Source of the DNA: UBA1447 sp002329225
GTDB taxonomy: Bacteria; Bacillota; Clostridia; Oscillospirales; Acutalibacteraceae
Direction: 5' to 3'
Length of the DNA: 64,000 nucleotides
Assembly: GCA_050946835.1 (NCBI GenBank)
Contig: JBMNVN010000003.1
Location: forward strand, 265,347 to 329,346
Shown: piece by piece, positions 62,733-64,000 of the stretch
Layout: every line of letters starts with the position of its first letter
Numbering within the stretch: position 1 is the first letter of the stretch
Notes under the pieces: generated by a model
The model's database searches: none
Seen by the model: only the letters and a program-made list of their open reading frames with translations
What the model was told of the DNA's origin: nothing
Translations under genes and position numbers: made by a program

Positions 62733-62759
62733 TACAATCGGTTTAATATAAGTCCGCTA

Positions 62760-63599
62760 TTATTCTTTAATCTTTTCGGCAAAGGGGGTGTAAAACAGTT
62801 CCCCGAATTTGCCCTTGTAACCCTCATGCCAGGGCTTAACTTTGCTGCAAAAATGGATTATTGCCGTGTTCTTTTTTATCCAGTCATAGTTTACTACGCC
62901 TGTTTTACTTGTACGCATAAAATTGTAGATTTTTAATGTCTTTTCATCCAGGTTGTAGCGCAGAGTATCAACAGCGAGGGTTTGAGCATGATAAAGACCG
63001 TTTAATATATCCTGGTCAAAAAGGTAAATCATTCTTTTATTCTTTTCATAATAGTCGAGCACATCTTCCACAACCTGCTCCCGGCGAAAGCGTTCAAGGT
63101 CCATTAGCAGCATACCCGAATTTATATAGACACTGCCCGGGGACATTTTCAGCCTCAGCCTTTGCAAATCCTGAAAAAATCCGAACATATGGGTGCAGGC
63201 AGCCATGAGATTACCCTGCAAATCCGTCTTGTAGAAAGTGTCCAAGCGGTTTATAACCGCCATATCCGGGTCAAGGTACAAGACCCTGTCCAAATCACGG
63301 GGCAAATAGTGGGCGGCAAAAATCCTGTAACAGGCCTCCCTTGGCCAACGCTGGGAATAGGGCAGACCGGGGAATCTGTCGGGAGATATATAGGTATTTA
63401 TAATACGGCAGGACTCTTCGTCAGGTATTGCGGATTTAATACGCTTAAAATCAGATTCTCTCAAAGAAGAATGGGCAACATAAACATCAAAGCGGACACC
63501 GGGGTTGCTTTCGCATAATGACCGCAGCAAAACCCGCAAGGGACCGACATAACCGCTGTTGAGAGTTACAAGAATATTAATTTCAGACACCTCACTCAA
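62760..63599 (-). CDS. Glycosyltransferase family 8 protein
   Basis: A protein of up to 279 residues with the GT8 fold: NILVTLNSGYVGPLRVLLRSL at the N-terminus, the DxD motif in YLDPDMAVIN, NSGMLLMDLERFR, DQDILN and the HFCSKVKPWH motif near the C-terminus. It is likely involved in cell-surface glycan synthesis with a UDP-sugar donor. The start is unclear: TTG 63599 has no good ribosome site, while a GTG at about 63590 lies right behind GAGTGAG. Confidence 0.88.
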   Translation of the reverse strand: MSEVSEINILVTLNSGYVGPLRVLLRSLCESNPGVRFDVYVAHSSLRESDFKRIKSAIPDEESCRIINTYISPDRFPGLPYSQRWPREACYRIFAAHYLPRDLDRVLYLDPDMAVINRLDTFYKTDLQGNLMAACTHMFGFFQDLQRLRLKMSPGSVYINSGMLLMDLERFRREQVVEDVLDYYEKNKRMIYLFDQDILNGLYHAQTLAVDTLRYNLDEKTLKIYNFMRTSKTGVVNYDWIKKNTAIIHFCSKVKPWHEGYKGKFGELFYTPFAEKIKE

Positions 63600-63783
63600 A
63601 CGATTTTCTGAATTCCCAAACTGATTATAATATACAACCGGCTAAAAGTACATAGCGGCGGCATATTCGAATCCGTATAAAGTTCCACCGCTTTTTAAGC
63701 GGGAATAAAATTAAAAAATGACGGCCAGACAGGGCTGTTCCGATATAAGACAATATAATTTTTGCCATTCAGCTATAAAAAAA

Positions 63784-63814
63784 CACTCCCGAAAATCGGG
63801 AGTGCAATTTTTTT
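63784..63814 (-). terminator. Terminator of the rRNA operon
   Basis: CACTCCC and GGGAGTG (63784-63804) form a hairpin. On the minus strand it is followed by TTTTTTT at 63777-63783, so it ends transcription coming out of the 23S gene. On the plus strand a T-run (63808-63814) is also present. Confidence 0.85.
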
Positions 63815-63886
63815 GTTTTAAGGATCGTACCCTAAAAACCGAACAAAGAGAGAAGTGAATGTGAGAGAGAATTGCAATTGAATCGT

Positions 63887-64000
63887 GGTCAAGCCCTCGA
63901 CCTATTAGTACTGCCAAGCTGAACACATCGCTGTGCTTACACATGCAGCCTATCAACCTCATAGTCCATGAGGGGTCTTACCAGCTTACGCTGTGGGATA
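63887..64000 (-). rRNA. 23S ribosomal RNA, 3' end (partial)
   Basis: Read on the minus strand the segment has the highly conserved 23S 3' end: GTAAGACCCCTCATGGACTA, GAGGTTGATAGGCTGCATG, GTAAGCACAGCGATGTG, and ACTAATAGGTCGAGGGCTTG, ending with ACC near 63887. The rest of the gene lies beyond the window edge. No 5S gene follows before the terminator at 63784. Confidence 0.93.

Overview
The window looks like a chromosome segment of an anaerobic, low-to-mid GC Gram-positive bacterium (Clostridia-like, probably uncultured). The reasons are strong AGGAGG ribosome sites with frequent TTG and GTG starts, glycyl-tRNA synthetase of the single-chain class, a Na+-translocating oxaloacetate decarboxylase operon, dockerin-bearing secreted proteins, ECF-type uptake, and a PurF-like protein of a type I know from Clostridia. 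I cannot assign a species.

Layout. 1-20.7 kb is mostly housekeeping and carbohydrate genes: GDPD with a PurF-like protein, an AAA/DUF4143 ATPase behind a repeated operator, a YbaK-type editing protein, a ceramidase-like hydrolase, a CtpE-like P-type ATPase, TrhA, a secreted metallophosphoesterase with a nitroreductase, a LytTR/LiaF-like pair, GTP-PEP carboxykinase divergent from a TetR regulator, a GH31 glycosidase, two tRNA-Ser genes and an unassigned glycosidase-like protein. 20.9-25.7 kb is a surface-protein region with two nearly identical leucine-rich-repeat dockerin proteins, a lipoprotein and a fused-duplicate membrane protein. 25.9-39.1 kb holds a K+/H+ antiporter, carbonic anhydrase, a PHP protein, GH2, GH5 and GH38 glycosidases, an ECF S component and a thioredoxin-reductase pair with a potentially structured leader. 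39.2-41 kb is a second AAA/PD-(D/E)XK ATPase bordered by palindromic repeats, followed by ribosomal protein L25.

41.8-54.5 kb is the accessory core. It has a three-gene operon encoding a membrane-anchored surface protein, a lipoprotein with a C-terminal LHH (HNH/EndoVII) nuclease and an SMI1/KNR4 immunity protein. Next to it is a phage packaging-and-head cassette without tail, lysis, replication or integration genes, then small immunity-like genes including a frameshifted EF-Tu-domain pseudogene. 54.7-63.6 kb returns to core genes: glyS, the oxaloacetate decarboxylase genes, rarA, a transglutaminase-dockerin protein and a GT8 glycosyltransferase. The window ends in the 3' end of a 23S rRNA on the minus strand.

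How genes may work together (inference). PEP carboxykinase, carbonic anhydrase and the Na+ oxaloacetate decarboxylase form a C4-acid/CO2/Na+ energy node. The glycosidases suggest use of host or plant glycans, but no sugar transporter is next to them. The most novel-looking parts are the lipid-anchored nuclease operon, the head-only phage cassette with three apparent non-AUG starts, and the possible RNA leader of the thioredoxin pair.
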